Source: CBFGTJ01 sp965651815 (GTDB taxonomy: Bacteria; Actinomycetota; Acidimicrobiia; Acidimicrobiales; Microtrichaceae). Taken from it: 21,815 nucleotides of DNA. This document shows, one piece after another, positions 6,311-14,875 of this stretch. The stretch is from NCBI GenBank assembly GCA_965651815.1, contig CBFGTJ010000031.1, positions 1-21,815 of the forward strand, read 5' to 3'. The notes under the pieces are model-generated. The model saw only the letters and a program-made list of their open reading frames with translations. It did no database searches and was not told where the DNA came from. The position numbers and the translations under genes are program-made. Every line of letters begins with the position of its first letter. The first letter of the stretch is position 1.

Positions 6311-8044
6311 TCAGCGGTCGCCCCGGGGCCGGATGGGCTCGTAGTCGGGCCGCTCGATCCCCGGGGGCAGCTCCTCGTAGATCGCGACCGCGCCGTCGGG
6401 GTCGAACACCTTCGGGCTGGTGGTCGGCCACTCCCCCGGCAGGTACCGCTTGCCGCCGTCGACGTAGGTCCACATGCCCTTGTCGACGGTGCCGGTCTCG
6501 TCGGGCCCGACGGCCTCGGCGTCCCACCAGATCTCGGTGCCGTCGTCGACGCCCGCGTAGTCGACCCCCGGCCAGATGCCGCGCTCGCCCCACGAGATCT
6601 GCGGGCTGATCACGTCGCCCTCGATGATCGGCGCGTGGAAGAGGACGTCCCGGAAGGTCTCGTGCGTCAGCTCGGGGCCGACCGCCTGGATCACCGAGTA
6701 GAAGAACTGGAGGTTCGGCAGGATCAGCGGCGCGCCGGTGCGGGCGGGGGGCGGTTCGCCGTGGAACCACTCGTACAGGTAGTGGGCGCCCGCCACGTCC
6801 GGCGCCACCCTCGCGAACAGGTTCGACGGGCCGAACGCGTGGCGCCACTGGGCCTGGTCGTAGGTGCGGCCGAAGATCGTGGTGTCGACCAGTGCGGACC
6901 CGCTGATCACCCACTCCGGGTAGTAGTCCTGCTCGGTCGCCGCCCGGGTCAGCGCCTGCGGTGCCAGCGGGTCGCCGGTGTAGATGATCGTGGTGACCCC
7001 CCGTGACTTCATGCGGGCGAGGATCTCGCGCGCCTCGCCGGAGAGGGCCACCGGGTTCGAGAACGACGCGACGTCGGTCAGCTCGACGCCGTACTCCTCC
7101 GCCAGCGACGTCTCGAAGCGCTCCCGGAGGGTCTCGGCGTTGGCGGAGAGCGACAGGTACACGAGGCCGAAGCGGCGCTCCTGGTCGCGCACCGCCTCGC
7201 CACCGAACTCGGCCTTGCGGCCCGCGAGGCGCTTGCCCACGTACTCCGCAGCCTGCCGGGTGTACTGGTCGACGTTCTTGAGCACGTCGTAGACGTAGGG
7301 GTCGCGCTCCTCGTACCACTCGTCGGTCTGCCCGGGCGCGCACGAGATGCACATGATCTCGTTCGCCGCGAGGGTCTCGGCGAACGCCTCGGTCATGAGC
7401 GGACCGCCGATCACCGCGAACGGCTGGAGGTCCCGGGCGATGGTCTCCGCGTCGGCGGCGGCCGCGACCGCGTCGGTGATGGGGCCCGTGCCGGTGTAGC
7501 GGATCAGCTCGACCTCGCGCCCGTAGGTCTCCATGTAGGTGCGGAGGATCTCGTCGTAGCCGAGGTACGTCTCCCACTGCTGGGTCGCGGTGTCGTTGTT
7601 GTTGATCTGGGCGTAGACGAAGTCGAGGACCGGGTCGTTCTCCATCGCGGTGTAGACGACGACCCGGATCTTGTCGTCGGTGACACCGGTGTCGGTCGCT
7701 CCCCCGGGGGGCCCGTCGTAGGGGGCCATGCACTCGCGGTTCGGGCTGATCGGCAGGGCGAGCATGCCGGTGTCCGTGTCGCAGCGGGGCCCCCAGTCGA
7801 TCTCGTCGGCCCGGCCCTGCGCCTCGGCGAGGGAGTACGGCAGCACGCCGTCGGGGATCACGGCCTCGTCGTCGCCGACGACGGTCGTGGTGCCGTCCCG
7901 GTCGTCCCGCGAGCTGACGGCGGCGGGGTCGGTGCCGACCAGCAGGCCGACCACGACCGCGAGGACCGCGAGGATGCCGGCGAGCGGTCCCCACGTCGCG
8001 ACGAGCCCCGGGCGTGCGCCGTGCCGGTCGCCCATCTCCCTCAT
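6311..8044 (-). CDS. Membrane-anchored HAAT-type ABC substrate-binding protein
   Basis: This 577-residue protein is a type-1 periplasmic-binding protein of the branched-chain-amino-acid (HAAT) class. The body begins near residue 120 with DDKIRVVVYTAMENDPVLDF and continues with AETIARDLQPFAVIGGPLMT, GVTTIIYTGDPLAPQAL and YPEWVISGSALVDTT. It captures a ligand outside the membrane for the permease. Unusually, there is no lipobox cysteine. It has an uncleaved-looking N-terminal membrane segment (about 15-40, LVATWGPLAGILAVLAVVVG) and a roughly 75-residue spacer, and is much longer than the usual 380-430 residues. ATG at 8044 is chosen for the GGGAGG 6 nt upstream and the ATGA overlap with the preceding gene; ATG at 8035 is possible. 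The ligand cannot be told from sequence, and the adjacent acyl-AMP ligase hints at a carboxylic acid. Confidence 0.85.
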   Translation of the reverse strand: MREMGDRHGARPGLVATWGPLAGILAVLAVVVGLLVGTDPAAVSSRDDRDGTTTVVGDDEAVIPDGVLPYSLAEAQGRADEIDWGPRCDTDTGMLALPISPNRECMAPYDGPPGGATDTGVTDDKIRVVVYTAMENDPVLDFVYAQINNNDTATQQWETYLGYDEILRTYMETYGREVELIRYTGTGPITDAVAAAADAETIARDLQPFAVIGGPLMTEAFAETLAANEIMCISCAPGQTDEWYEERDPYVYDVLKNVDQYTRQAAEYVGKRLAGRKAEFGGEAVRDQERRFGLVYLSLSANAETLRERFETSLAEEYGVELTDVASFSNPVALSGEAREILARMKSRGVTTIIYTGDPLAPQALTRAATEQDYYPEWVISGSALVDTTIFGRTYDQAQWRHAFGPSNLFARVAPDVAGAHYLYEWFHGEPPPARTGAPLILPNLQFFYSVIQAVGPELTHETFRDVLFHAPIIEGDVISPQISWGERGIWPGVDYAGVDDGTEIWWDAEAVGPDETGTVDKGMWTYVDGGKRYLPGEWPTTSPKVFDPDGAVAIYEELPPGIERPDYEPIRPRGDR

Positions 8045-11000
8045 GACATGCCTCCCATGGTGACGGCGTCCCCCGTGGGACCGGATCGCTCGACCGCCGT
8101 CGGGTCGTTGCCGAGGTACGACGCGACGACGAGCGGGTCGGCGAGCACCTCCGCGACGCCACCCTCGGCGATCACCTGGCCGGCCTCGAGCGCGACGAGC
8201 CGGTCCGCGATCGACGCGAGCAGCGGCACGTCGTGCTCGATGACGACGAGCGCGCACCCCAGCTCGTCGCGGATGCGCAGCAGCACCCGGGCGAGCTGCT
8301 CGACCTCGCGCTGGGCGATGCCCGCGGCGGGTTCGTCCAGCAGGAGCACCGACGGCTGGTGCCCGACGGCGCACGCGAGCTCCACGATGCGCCGCGTGCC
8401 GGTCGACAGCTCGGAGGTGAACAGGTCCCGGTACGGCGCGAGCCCGAACACCTCCAGGAGCTCCTCGACCCGCGCCCGCACCCGGGCCTCGCTGAGCTGG
8501 GACGCCGGCAGCCGGAGCGCCGCGTTCAGCGGGTCCCGCGTGGCGGCGGTCCGTTCGAGCGACACCGCGATCGCCTCGGTGACGGTGAGCCCGGGGAAGA
8601 GGCGCCCGCCCTGGAAGGTGCGGCCGAGCCCGGCGGCGGCACGCCGGTGCGGGGCCCAGCGGGTCACGTCGACCCCCTCGAAGAGCACCTTGCCGCCGTC
8701 GGGCGACTGGTAGCCGCTCACCAGGTCGAACAGCGTGGTCTTGCCGGCGCCGTTCTGGCCGAGGAGGCCCAGCACCTCACCCGCTGCGACGTCGAACGAG
8801 ACGTGGCTGACGGCGTCGATGCCGCCGAATCGGCGGGTGACGTCCACGAGCTGGAGCACCGGCTCGCCCCGGGGCGGCAGTGCCTCCTCCGCTGCGGGCG
8901 CCGCATCGTGCCCGGCGGGTGCGGCGTCGGCCAGGAACACCGAGCGGAGCAGGTCCGGGCGCGACGCGAGCTCCCCGGCGGGCCCGGAGAACCGGACCTC
9001 GCCCCGCTCGATGAAGTAGGCGTGGGTCGCGAGCGACAGCGCCACGTTGACGGACTGCTCGACCAGCACGACCGCGGTGCCCTCGCGGGCGACCTCCTCG
9101 ACGAGCGCCGCGAGGCGGCTCACGACGATCGGCGCCAACCCGAGGCTGAGCTCGTCGACGAGCAGCAGGCGGGGCCGGGACAGCAGGGCCATGCCGAGGG
9201 CGAGCATCTGCTGCTGGCCGCCGGAGAGGTCGGCGGCAGGCTCGTCCATCCGCTCCGCGAGGGTGGGGAACGTCTCGAGCACCGCGTCGATCCGGCGCTC
9301 CAGCTCGGCGCGGTCGCGCCGCACCATCCAGCCGGCGGCACGCAGGTTCTCGCGCACGGTGAGCGACCCGAACACGCCGGCGCCGCCGGGCACCGACGCC
9401 ACGCCCAGCGCGGCGATCTCGTTGGGTGGCGCGTGGGTGATGTCGCGCCCGTCGAGGATCACCGCCCCGAAGTCCGCCTCGGTGGTCCCCGCGATCGCCC
9501 GGACCAGCGTCGACTTCCCCGCGCCGTTCGTGCCGAGCAGGGCCACGACCTGGCCCTCGTCGACCTCCAGGTCGATGCCGAACAACACCTGCAGCTTGCC
9601 GTAGGACACCTCCAGGTCCCGCACGACGAGGAGCTTGGAGCGCCCCTCGCGCCGGTCGACCAGCGCCCGGGCACGTGCGGCCGAGGCGTTCCACACGTCC
9701 GCGATGTCCCGCCGCACGACGTTGCCGCCGGTCGCGACGACCATGCCGCCGACGAGCAGGATCGGGACCATCACCAGCATCCCGGCGCGGATGCCGACGC
9801 CGTCGGCGACCCAGCCGACGAGGGGCAGCAGCGCCAGCCCGGGGATCGCCCACCACGCGGCGATCGCGAAGCCCACCGAGCGCGCCCGCCCCGGGATCGC
9901 CACGGACAGCGTCGCGAACAGGCCGGGGAGCAGCACCGCCAGCACGGAGGTGAGCAGCACGTGGGCGGCGACGGTCAGCGCCAGCGTCGGGGCGAGCGCG
10001 AAGCAGGCGACGAGCGCCGCGCAGGTCAGCGCGACGCCCCGGAGGAACCGGAACACCAGCGCCGGGTCGCGTGCGAACAGCCGGGTGCCGAGCCGGGCCC
10101 CGACGGCGAGGCCGAGGAACTGGAACGGCTCCGCCACCGCGGCCAGGTAGCCGCGCTGGAGCTCGTCGAGCTCGTAGACCTCCTCGTAGAGCAGGCCGGC
10201 GAGCGAGACGAACCCGACGATGGCGACCGCGAGGAACGGCACCGCGTACCAGATGCGCCGCAGCACCTCGACCTTCCACAGCAGCCGCCACGACTCGGCG
10301 AAGCTCGGCATCGGCTCCTCGGTCTGGGCGACCTCCTCCTCGGCGCCCGCGGCGCGGCGCTCCTGCGCGCCGCGCACGGGGTCGCGGAGCCGGAGCCCGA
10401 GCAGGACGAGCACGACCGTGGGCACCGCGAACACGAAGAACGGCGCCCGCCAGCTGAACGTGTACGCGAGGAACCCGGCGAGCAGCGGGCCGAGGAACTG
10501 GCCGAGCACGTTCGCACCCCGGTGGAACGAGAACACCGCCGGCCGCCGTCCCACGGCGTAGTGGTCCGAGAGCAGCGCGTTGTGGGTGGGGTCGACCACC
10601 GCCCTGCCGATGCCCGAGCCGGCGCGTGCCACGATCAGCATCCACACGGCGGTCGCGGCGCCGGTGAGCAGCGAGAACCCCGCCCACATCGACGCGCCGG
10701 CGAGCGCGATCACGACGCGGTTGCCGCGGTCCGCGGCCACCGCGATCGGCAGCTGCAGCACGAGCGCGCCGAGGGCGGTGGCGCCCACGAGGGTGAGGAT
10801 GCCGGTGTTCGACATCCCGAACGCGTCGCGGACCTCGGGCAGCAGGATCCCGAACCCGGTCCGGTCGAGCTCGTCGACCGCGTTGAGGCCGAACAGGATC
10901 AGCAGCGGGTACAGGGGCCCGTCGCCGACGACCCCGGCCAGGGCGCGGCGGGGGTGGCGGATGGCGGCGGCCCACCGGCGCAGGTGCACCACGCCGCGGG

Positions 11001-11052
11001 CGGACTCGCGCAGGTCCTCCCAGGTGATGCGGTCCGCGGTCGCCGTGCTCAT
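8041..11052 (-). CDS. Triple fusion: MFS transporter - LivF-like ATPase - LivG-like ATPase
   Basis: One uninterrupted 1003-residue frame joins three modules. Residues 1-445 form a 12-segment major-facilitator domain with a motif-A-like AADRGNR after TM2 and a charged mid-loop after TM6. Residues about 473-707 form a LivF-like ATPase: Walker A GTNGAGKST 507-515, signature LSGGQ 609-613, Walker B LLLVDE 629-634, and VEQSVNVAL as usual in LivF. Residues about 730-985 form a LivG-like ATPase: Walker A GQNGAGKTT 765-773, signature LSTGT 882-886, Walker B LLLDE 903-907, switch histidine H940. All ATPase motifs are intact. The start ATG at 11052 overlaps the permease stop (ATGA), and the stop overlaps the substrate-binding-protein start (ATGA). 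It probably supplies both ATPases of the importer, and the role of the MFS half is unknown. Confidence 0.88.
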   Translation of the reverse strand: MSTATADRITWEDLRESARGVVHLRRWAAAIRHPRRALAGVVGDGPLYPLLILFGLNAVDELDRTGFGILLPEVRDAFGMSNTGILTLVGATALGALVLQLPIAVAADRGNRVVIALAGASMWAGFSLLTGAATAVWMLIVARAGSGIGRAVVDPTHNALLSDHYAVGRRPAVFSFHRGANVLGQFLGPLLAGFLAYTFSWRAPFFVFAVPTVVLVLLGLRLRDPVRGAQERRAAGAEEEVAQTEEPMPSFAESWRLLWKVEVLRRIWYAVPFLAVAIVGFVSLAGLLYEEVYELDELQRGYLAAVAEPFQFLGLAVGARLGTRLFARDPALVFRFLRGVALTCAALVACFALAPTLALTVAAHVLLTSVLAVLLPGLFATLSVAIPGRARSVGFAIAAWWAIPGLALLPLVGWVADGVGIRAGMLVMVPILLVGGMVVATGGNVVRRDIADVWNASAARARALVDRREGRSKLLVVRDLEVSYGKLQVLFGIDLEVDEGQVVALLGTNGAGKSTLVRAIAGTTEADFGAVILDGRDITHAPPNEIAALGVASVPGGAGVFGSLTVRENLRAAGWMVRRDRAELERRIDAVLETFPTLAERMDEPAADLSGGQQQMLALGMALLSRPRLLLVDELSLGLAPIVVSRLAALVEEVAREGTAVVLVEQSVNVALSLATHAYFIERGEVRFSGPAGELASRPDLLRSVFLADAAPAGHDAAPAAEEALPPRGEPVLQLVDVTRRFGGIDAVSHVSFDVAAGEVLGLLGQNGAGKTTLFDLVSGYQSPDGGKVLFEGVDVTRWAPHRRAAAGLGRTFQGGRLFPGLTVTEAIAVSLERTAATRDPLNAALRLPASQLSEARVRARVEELLEVFGLAPYRDLFTSELSTGTRRIVELACAVGHQPSVLLLDEPAAGIAQREVEQLARVLLRIRDELGCALVVIEHDVPLLASIADRLVALEAGQVIAEGGVAEVLADPLVVASYLGNDPTAVERSGPTGDAVTMGGMS

Positions 11053-13094
11053 GCGGCGACCTCCGGTGCCGGCTCGGCGGCCTGCTCCTGGCCGGCGCTG
11101 CGGTCCAGCGCCAGGTCCGCGATGCCGCGCCGGCGCGCCACCCGGCGCAGCAGCGCGTCGCGCCCACGGAACAGGGCGCCACCGAGGCCGTCGGGCATCA
11201 CCACGAGGACGACGAGCACGCCGAGCCCGGTGGCGAGGTAGGACCAGGGCGCCGGCAGCAGCCACTGCGCCCCGCGCTGGAACACGGCGCCGGTGACCGC
11301 CCCGAGGAGGCTGCCGAGCCCGCCGATGACGGTGGCGATGAACACGGCGAGGCTCTCGTGGGGCTCGTAGGTGACGGGGCGGAACGAGCCCTGGTGCACC
11401 ACGAGCAGGACGCCCGCGACCGCGGCGACGAACCCCGACAGCGCGAACGCGGCGAGCTTGGCGCGCACCGGGTGCACCCCGTAGGCGACGACGCCGGGCT
11501 CGTTGTCGCGCAGCGCGACGAGCACCCTGCCGCTCCGGCTGCGCCGCACGCCCCGGAGCGCGACCAGCACGAGCACCAGCACCGCGACCGAGAGGTAGTA
11601 GCGGCGCAGCGGGCTGTCGAGGTCGATGCGGTGGAGCAGCAGGGGCCGGGAGAACGAGCCGTTGGGGATCCAGTCGTGGGCCCGGTTGGAGAACACCCAC
11701 TCGGAGGCCGCGAGGGACAGGGCGAGCGTGGTGACGGCCAGGTAGAGGCCCCTCAGCCGCAGGGCCGGCAGGCCGACGAGCACGGCGACCACGGCCCCGG
11801 CGAGGCCGGCCACGACCATCGAGGTCACGGGGTCCCAGCTGTGCTCGACCGTGCCCCACGCCCCCACGGCGGCGCCGACGCCGACGAAGGCCATCTGCCC
11901 GAGCGAGACCTGCCCCGCCCAGCCGGTGAGCGCCACCACCGACGTGCCGACGATGGCGAAGATCACGACGATGCCGGCCTTGAGCTGGCCGTTGGTGCCC
12001 ATCGCGAGCGGACCGATCAGCACCACCCCGGCGAGCACCACGGCGAGCGCCGCACGGGTCGCGCGGACCTCGGGGAGGGTGGCCAGCACGCGGGGGACGG
12101 GCCGGACCTCGCGGAGCTGCTCCCAGGACGAGGAGTCGTCGCGCTCGGCGCGGGTCACCCCGCGGCGCTGCAGGACGAGCGCCACCACGATCAGCGCGGC
12201 GAGGATCGGCGACGCGAGCTGCACGTCGCCGGTGTTCCAGCGGATCCCCGACTCGAGGACGCCCACCGCGATCGCGGTCGCGGTGATCGACACGAGGTCG
12301 GTCATGCGGCCGAGCACCAGCGCGGCGAGGGCCCGCAGCACCACGGCGAGCCCGACGCCGAGCCCGAACGGCAGCGCGGCCACGCCGGCGGTCAGCACCA
12401 CCGACACGAACGACAGGACCGCGGCGATCACCCAGATCTGCGCGTCGAGGCGGCGCACGGGGATGCCCAGTGTCGCGGCGCGCTCGCCACGGTCGGCCGC
12501 CGCCCGCACCGCGGTGCCGGTGTCGGTGAAGCGCAGCAGCACCGCGACCCCGGCGATGAGCAACGGCGCGACGACCAGCGCGACGAGGTCGCTGCCGTCG
12601 AAGCGGACCTCCCCGACGGTGAACGACACCTCGAACGGGACGGGCATCTTGCGGATCGCCGGGCCCGCACCCCACGCGCGCGGGAGCAGCAACGCGCCGA
12701 AGGCGAGGATCTGCGACAGCCCCAGCGTCGCGACGGTCAGCTGGAGGCGCGGCGCCCGGTGGAAGCGGCGCACCACGAGCACGTTCGCGAGCAGGCCGAC
12801 GGCGAGCGCGGCGGCCAGCCCGATGCCCAGCCCCGCCAGCCACGGCAGCCCGCCGAGGGTGACGAGCAGCACGGTGAGCGTGGCGGGCAGGGCGCCGAGG
12901 TCGCCGTGCGCGAAGTTCACGACCCGGTTGGACCGCCACACCAGCGCGAGCCCGACGGCGGCGAGCGCCCCGAGCATCCCGAGGATGAAGCCGGAGAACG
13001 CCATCCCGATCGGCATCGGGAACGCCACGAGCTGCAGCGCGAGGATCCCTGCAGCTGGACCGAGCGTCCGCACGGCCTTCGTCCTGAACGGCAC
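11049..13094 (-). CDS. Fused LivH-LivM permease of a branched-chain-amino-acid-type ABC transporter
   Basis: Both permease subunits of a HAAT importer are in one 681-residue protein. The LivH half (about 1-315) shows GLALVWRSNRVVNFAHGDLG and the RAAADRGERAATLGI loop that contacts the ATPase. The LivM half (about 350-655) shows TGWAGQVSLGQMAFVGVGAA, LRGLYLAVTTLALSLAASEW and the ATPase-contacting VALRDNEPGVVAYGV. A charged linker joins them (about 315-350), and a hydrophilic tail rich in Ala/Glu ends the protein. GTG at 13094 is preferred: it has a G-run 5 nt upstream and lies downstream of the TACGGT box. GTG at 13127 would add 11 residues but overlaps that box. The gene is followed by the fused MFS-ATPase gene with a 4-nt overlap. 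Confidence 0.87.
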   Translation of the reverse strand: MPFRTKAVRTLGPAAGILALQLVAFPMPIGMAFSGFILGMLGALAAVGLALVWRSNRVVNFAHGDLGALPATLTVLLVTLGGLPWLAGLGIGLAAALAVGLLANVLVVRRFHRAPRLQLTVATLGLSQILAFGALLLPRAWGAGPAIRKMPVPFEVSFTVGEVRFDGSDLVALVVAPLLIAGVAVLLRFTDTGTAVRAAADRGERAATLGIPVRRLDAQIWVIAAVLSFVSVVLTAGVAALPFGLGVGLAVVLRALAALVLGRMTDLVSITATAIAVGVLESGIRWNTGDVQLASPILAALIVVALVLQRRGVTRAERDDSSSWEQLREVRPVPRVLATLPEVRATRAALAVVLAGVVLIGPLAMGTNGQLKAGIVVIFAIVGTSVVALTGWAGQVSLGQMAFVGVGAAVGAWGTVEHSWDPVTSMVVAGLAGAVVAVLVGLPALRLRGLYLAVTTLALSLAASEWVFSNRAHDWIPNGSFSRPLLLHRIDLDSPLRRYYLSVAVLVLVLVALRGVRRSRSGRVLVALRDNEPGVVAYGVHPVRAKLAAFALSGFVAAVAGVLLVVHQGSFRPVTYEPHESLAVFIATVIGGLGSLLGAVTGAVFQRGAQWLLPAPWSYLATGLGVLVVLVVMPDGLGGALFRGRDALLRRVARRRGIADLALDRSAGQEQAAEPAPEVAA

Positions 13095-13125
13095 CGCGAC
13101 CCCCCGTGGCTCCGGTTCAGGGGGC

Positions 13126-13131
13126 ACCGTA
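13126..13131 (-). promoter_or_regulatory. Possible -10 box for the transporter operon
   Basis: On the minus strand TACGGT fits TAnnnT. Transcription would begin near 13119 and give a leader of about 25 bases with a G-rich ribosome-binding site before GTG 13094. No clear -35 is visible. If real, the transporter can be expressed apart from the acyl-AMP ligase upstream. Confidence 0.4.
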
Positions 13132-13170
13132 GTGCCCGCGCCGCGGCCGACGGGTGAGCTCGGCGCGCGG

Positions 13171-14832
13171 CTACGCGTTCACGAGCCGGGAGAGCTCCCC
13201 CTCCGCGTGCAGCGCCTTGCACGCGGAGCGCTGCAGCTTGCCCGAGGACGTCTTGGGCACCGTGCCCGGTTCGACGAGCACGACCTCCTTCGGCGGGATG
13301 CCGACCGCGTCGGCGACCTCGCGGGTGACCGCCTTCTGCACCAGCTCCAGGTCGTCCGCACGCGCCTCGGCGACGACGACGATGTTCTGTGCGCCGTGGC
13401 GGCCGTCGACACCGAACGCGATCACGTTGCCGGTGCGCACGCCCTCGACGCCGCCGGCGACCTTCTCGATGTCCTGCGGGTACACGTTGCGCCCGCCGAC
13501 GATGATGACGTCCTTGATCCGGCCGCACACGACGAGCTCGCCGTCGACCGTGTAGGCGAGGTCGCCGGTGTGCAGCCACCCGTCCCGGATGAGCTCGGCG
13601 GTCGCCTCGGGGTCCTTGTAGTAGCCGGTGGTCAGCGAGTTGCCGGTGATGCGCAGCTCGCCCACCTCGCGGTCACCGCAGGGCTCGCCGGTGTCGGGGT
13701 CGACGATGCTGAGCTCGAGGCCGTCGACCGGGCGGCCCAGCACGACCAGCTCGGTGGCGTCGCGCGCGCCCTCCTCGACCGGCACCGCCCGCCGCTCGGA
13801 CTCGAGCGCGACCTTGTCGACCAGGTCGGTCTTGAGGCCCGACCCGGCACGGGGGAAGGTCCCGGCGATGCACACCTCGGCCATGCCGAAGGCGGGGAAC
13901 GCCGCGGCCGGGTCGACACCGAACCGGGCGGCCTCGTCGAGGAACGCCCGGAACGTGTCGGGGTCCACCGGCTCCGCGCCGTTGAGCAGCACGCGGGTCG
14001 AGGACAGGTCGAGGTCCTGGTCGGTGCGCCGCAGCGCCCGGGTCGCGAGCGCGTAGGAGAAGTTCGGGCCCGCGGTGCCGGTGCCCCGGTAGCGGGACAT
14101 CCACTCCATCCAGCGGATCGGCCGTGCCAGGAAGTCCTGGGGCGCGCCCTGCACGAGCGTGCAGCCGAGGCTCATCGGGATCGTGAGCAGCCCGACGAGG
14201 CCCATGTCGTGGTACAGCGGCAGCCACGACACGATCACCTCGTCGTGGGTGATGTCCGCGGCCTTCCAGGCGCCGTCGAGGTTGTTGCAGATCGCGCGGT
14301 GGCTGAGCATCACGCCCTTCGGCTCGGAGGTGGAGCCGGAGGTGAACTGCAGCACCGCGAGCGCGTCGGGGTCGCTGTCGGGCCGGGTGTAGCCGGCGTC
14401 GCCGGCCGCGGCGTCGGTGAACAGCTCGTCGAGGGTGACGAACGGCGGGTCGCCCGGCGCCGGCTGGATGAACGCCGCGAGGTCCGGGTCGATGACGACG
14501 AGGCGGGTGTCGGAGCGGTGGATGCGCCGGCGGGTCTGCTCGATGAACTGCTCCAGGGCGCCCATGCGCATGGGCAGGGGCATGGTGACGAGCGCGGCGC
14601 CGCAGAGCCACGTGGCCTGGATCGTGGTCACCAGGCGGCGGGTGGTCGGCCCGATCAGCCCGACGTGGTCGCCCGGCCGCACCCCCAGCGCCTGGAGGGC
14701 GGCGGCGGCACCACGGGCCTCGCGGTGCAGGTCGTCCCACCCGATCGTGGTGTGGTCGTCCCCACTGATGAAGGTGACGTTCCCGTGGGGACGCTCTGCG
14801 ACGGCTTCGATTCGATCGATCAGCGACAACAC
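13171..14832 (-). CDS. Fatty acyl-AMP ligase family (FAAL/FadD-like) adenylate-forming enzyme
   Basis: The 553-residue enzyme belongs to the ANL superfamily, which activates a carboxylic acid with ATP to an acyl-adenylate. Visible motifs are TSGSTSEPKGVMLSH (about residues 162-176), SWLPLYHDMGLVG, FGMAEV, GELRITGNSLTTGYY, DGWLHTGDLAY, GRIKDVIIVGGRNVYPQDIE, and the catalytic lysine in PKTSSGKLQRSACK near the C-terminus. WLPLYHDMGLVG and NVYPQDIE are typical of the FAAL branch (FadD32-like), which passes acyl-AMP to a carrier protein, not to CoA. No carrier or polyketide gene is in the window, so the acceptor is unknown. The GTG start at 14832 has GAGGAG about 12 nt upstream. The gene lies 43 bases after leuS and 76 bases before the permease start, all on one strand. 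Confidence 0.88.
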   Translation of the reverse strand: MLSLIDRIEAVAERPHGNVTFISGDDHTTIGWDDLHREARGAAAALQALGVRPGDHVGLIGPTTRRLVTTIQATWLCGAALVTMPLPMRMGALEQFIEQTRRRIHRSDTRLVVIDPDLAAFIQPAPGDPPFVTLDELFTDAAAGDAGYTRPDSDPDALAVLQFTSGSTSEPKGVMLSHRAICNNLDGAWKAADITHDEVIVSWLPLYHDMGLVGLLTIPMSLGCTLVQGAPQDFLARPIRWMEWMSRYRGTGTAGPNFSYALATRALRRTDQDLDLSSTRVLLNGAEPVDPDTFRAFLDEAARFGVDPAAAFPAFGMAEVCIAGTFPRAGSGLKTDLVDKVALESERRAVPVEEGARDATELVVLGRPVDGLELSIVDPDTGEPCGDREVGELRITGNSLTTGYYKDPEATAELIRDGWLHTGDLAYTVDGELVVCGRIKDVIIVGGRNVYPQDIEKVAGGVEGVRTGNVIAFGVDGRHGAQNIVVVAEARADDLELVQKAVTREVADAVGIPPKEVVLVEPGTVPKTSSGKLQRSACKALHAEGELSRLVNA

Positions 14833-14875
14833 GGGGGGTTCCGACTCCTCGGGGGGCGGTGTGGTTACAACGGTG

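Noticed and set aside
8233..11241. Plus-strand open frame of about 1000 codons opposite the fused transporter
   Set aside because: It is antisense to a protein with all its ABC motifs intact. Its translation is a His/Arg/Asp/Glu/Pro-rich low-complexity string without any domain, as expected in very GC-rich DNA.
13094..13127. Upstream GTG (13127) as permease start
   Set aside because: It would lie within the TACGGT box and has no ribosome-binding site, while GTG 13094 has a G-run at proper spacing. It is kept only as an alternative.
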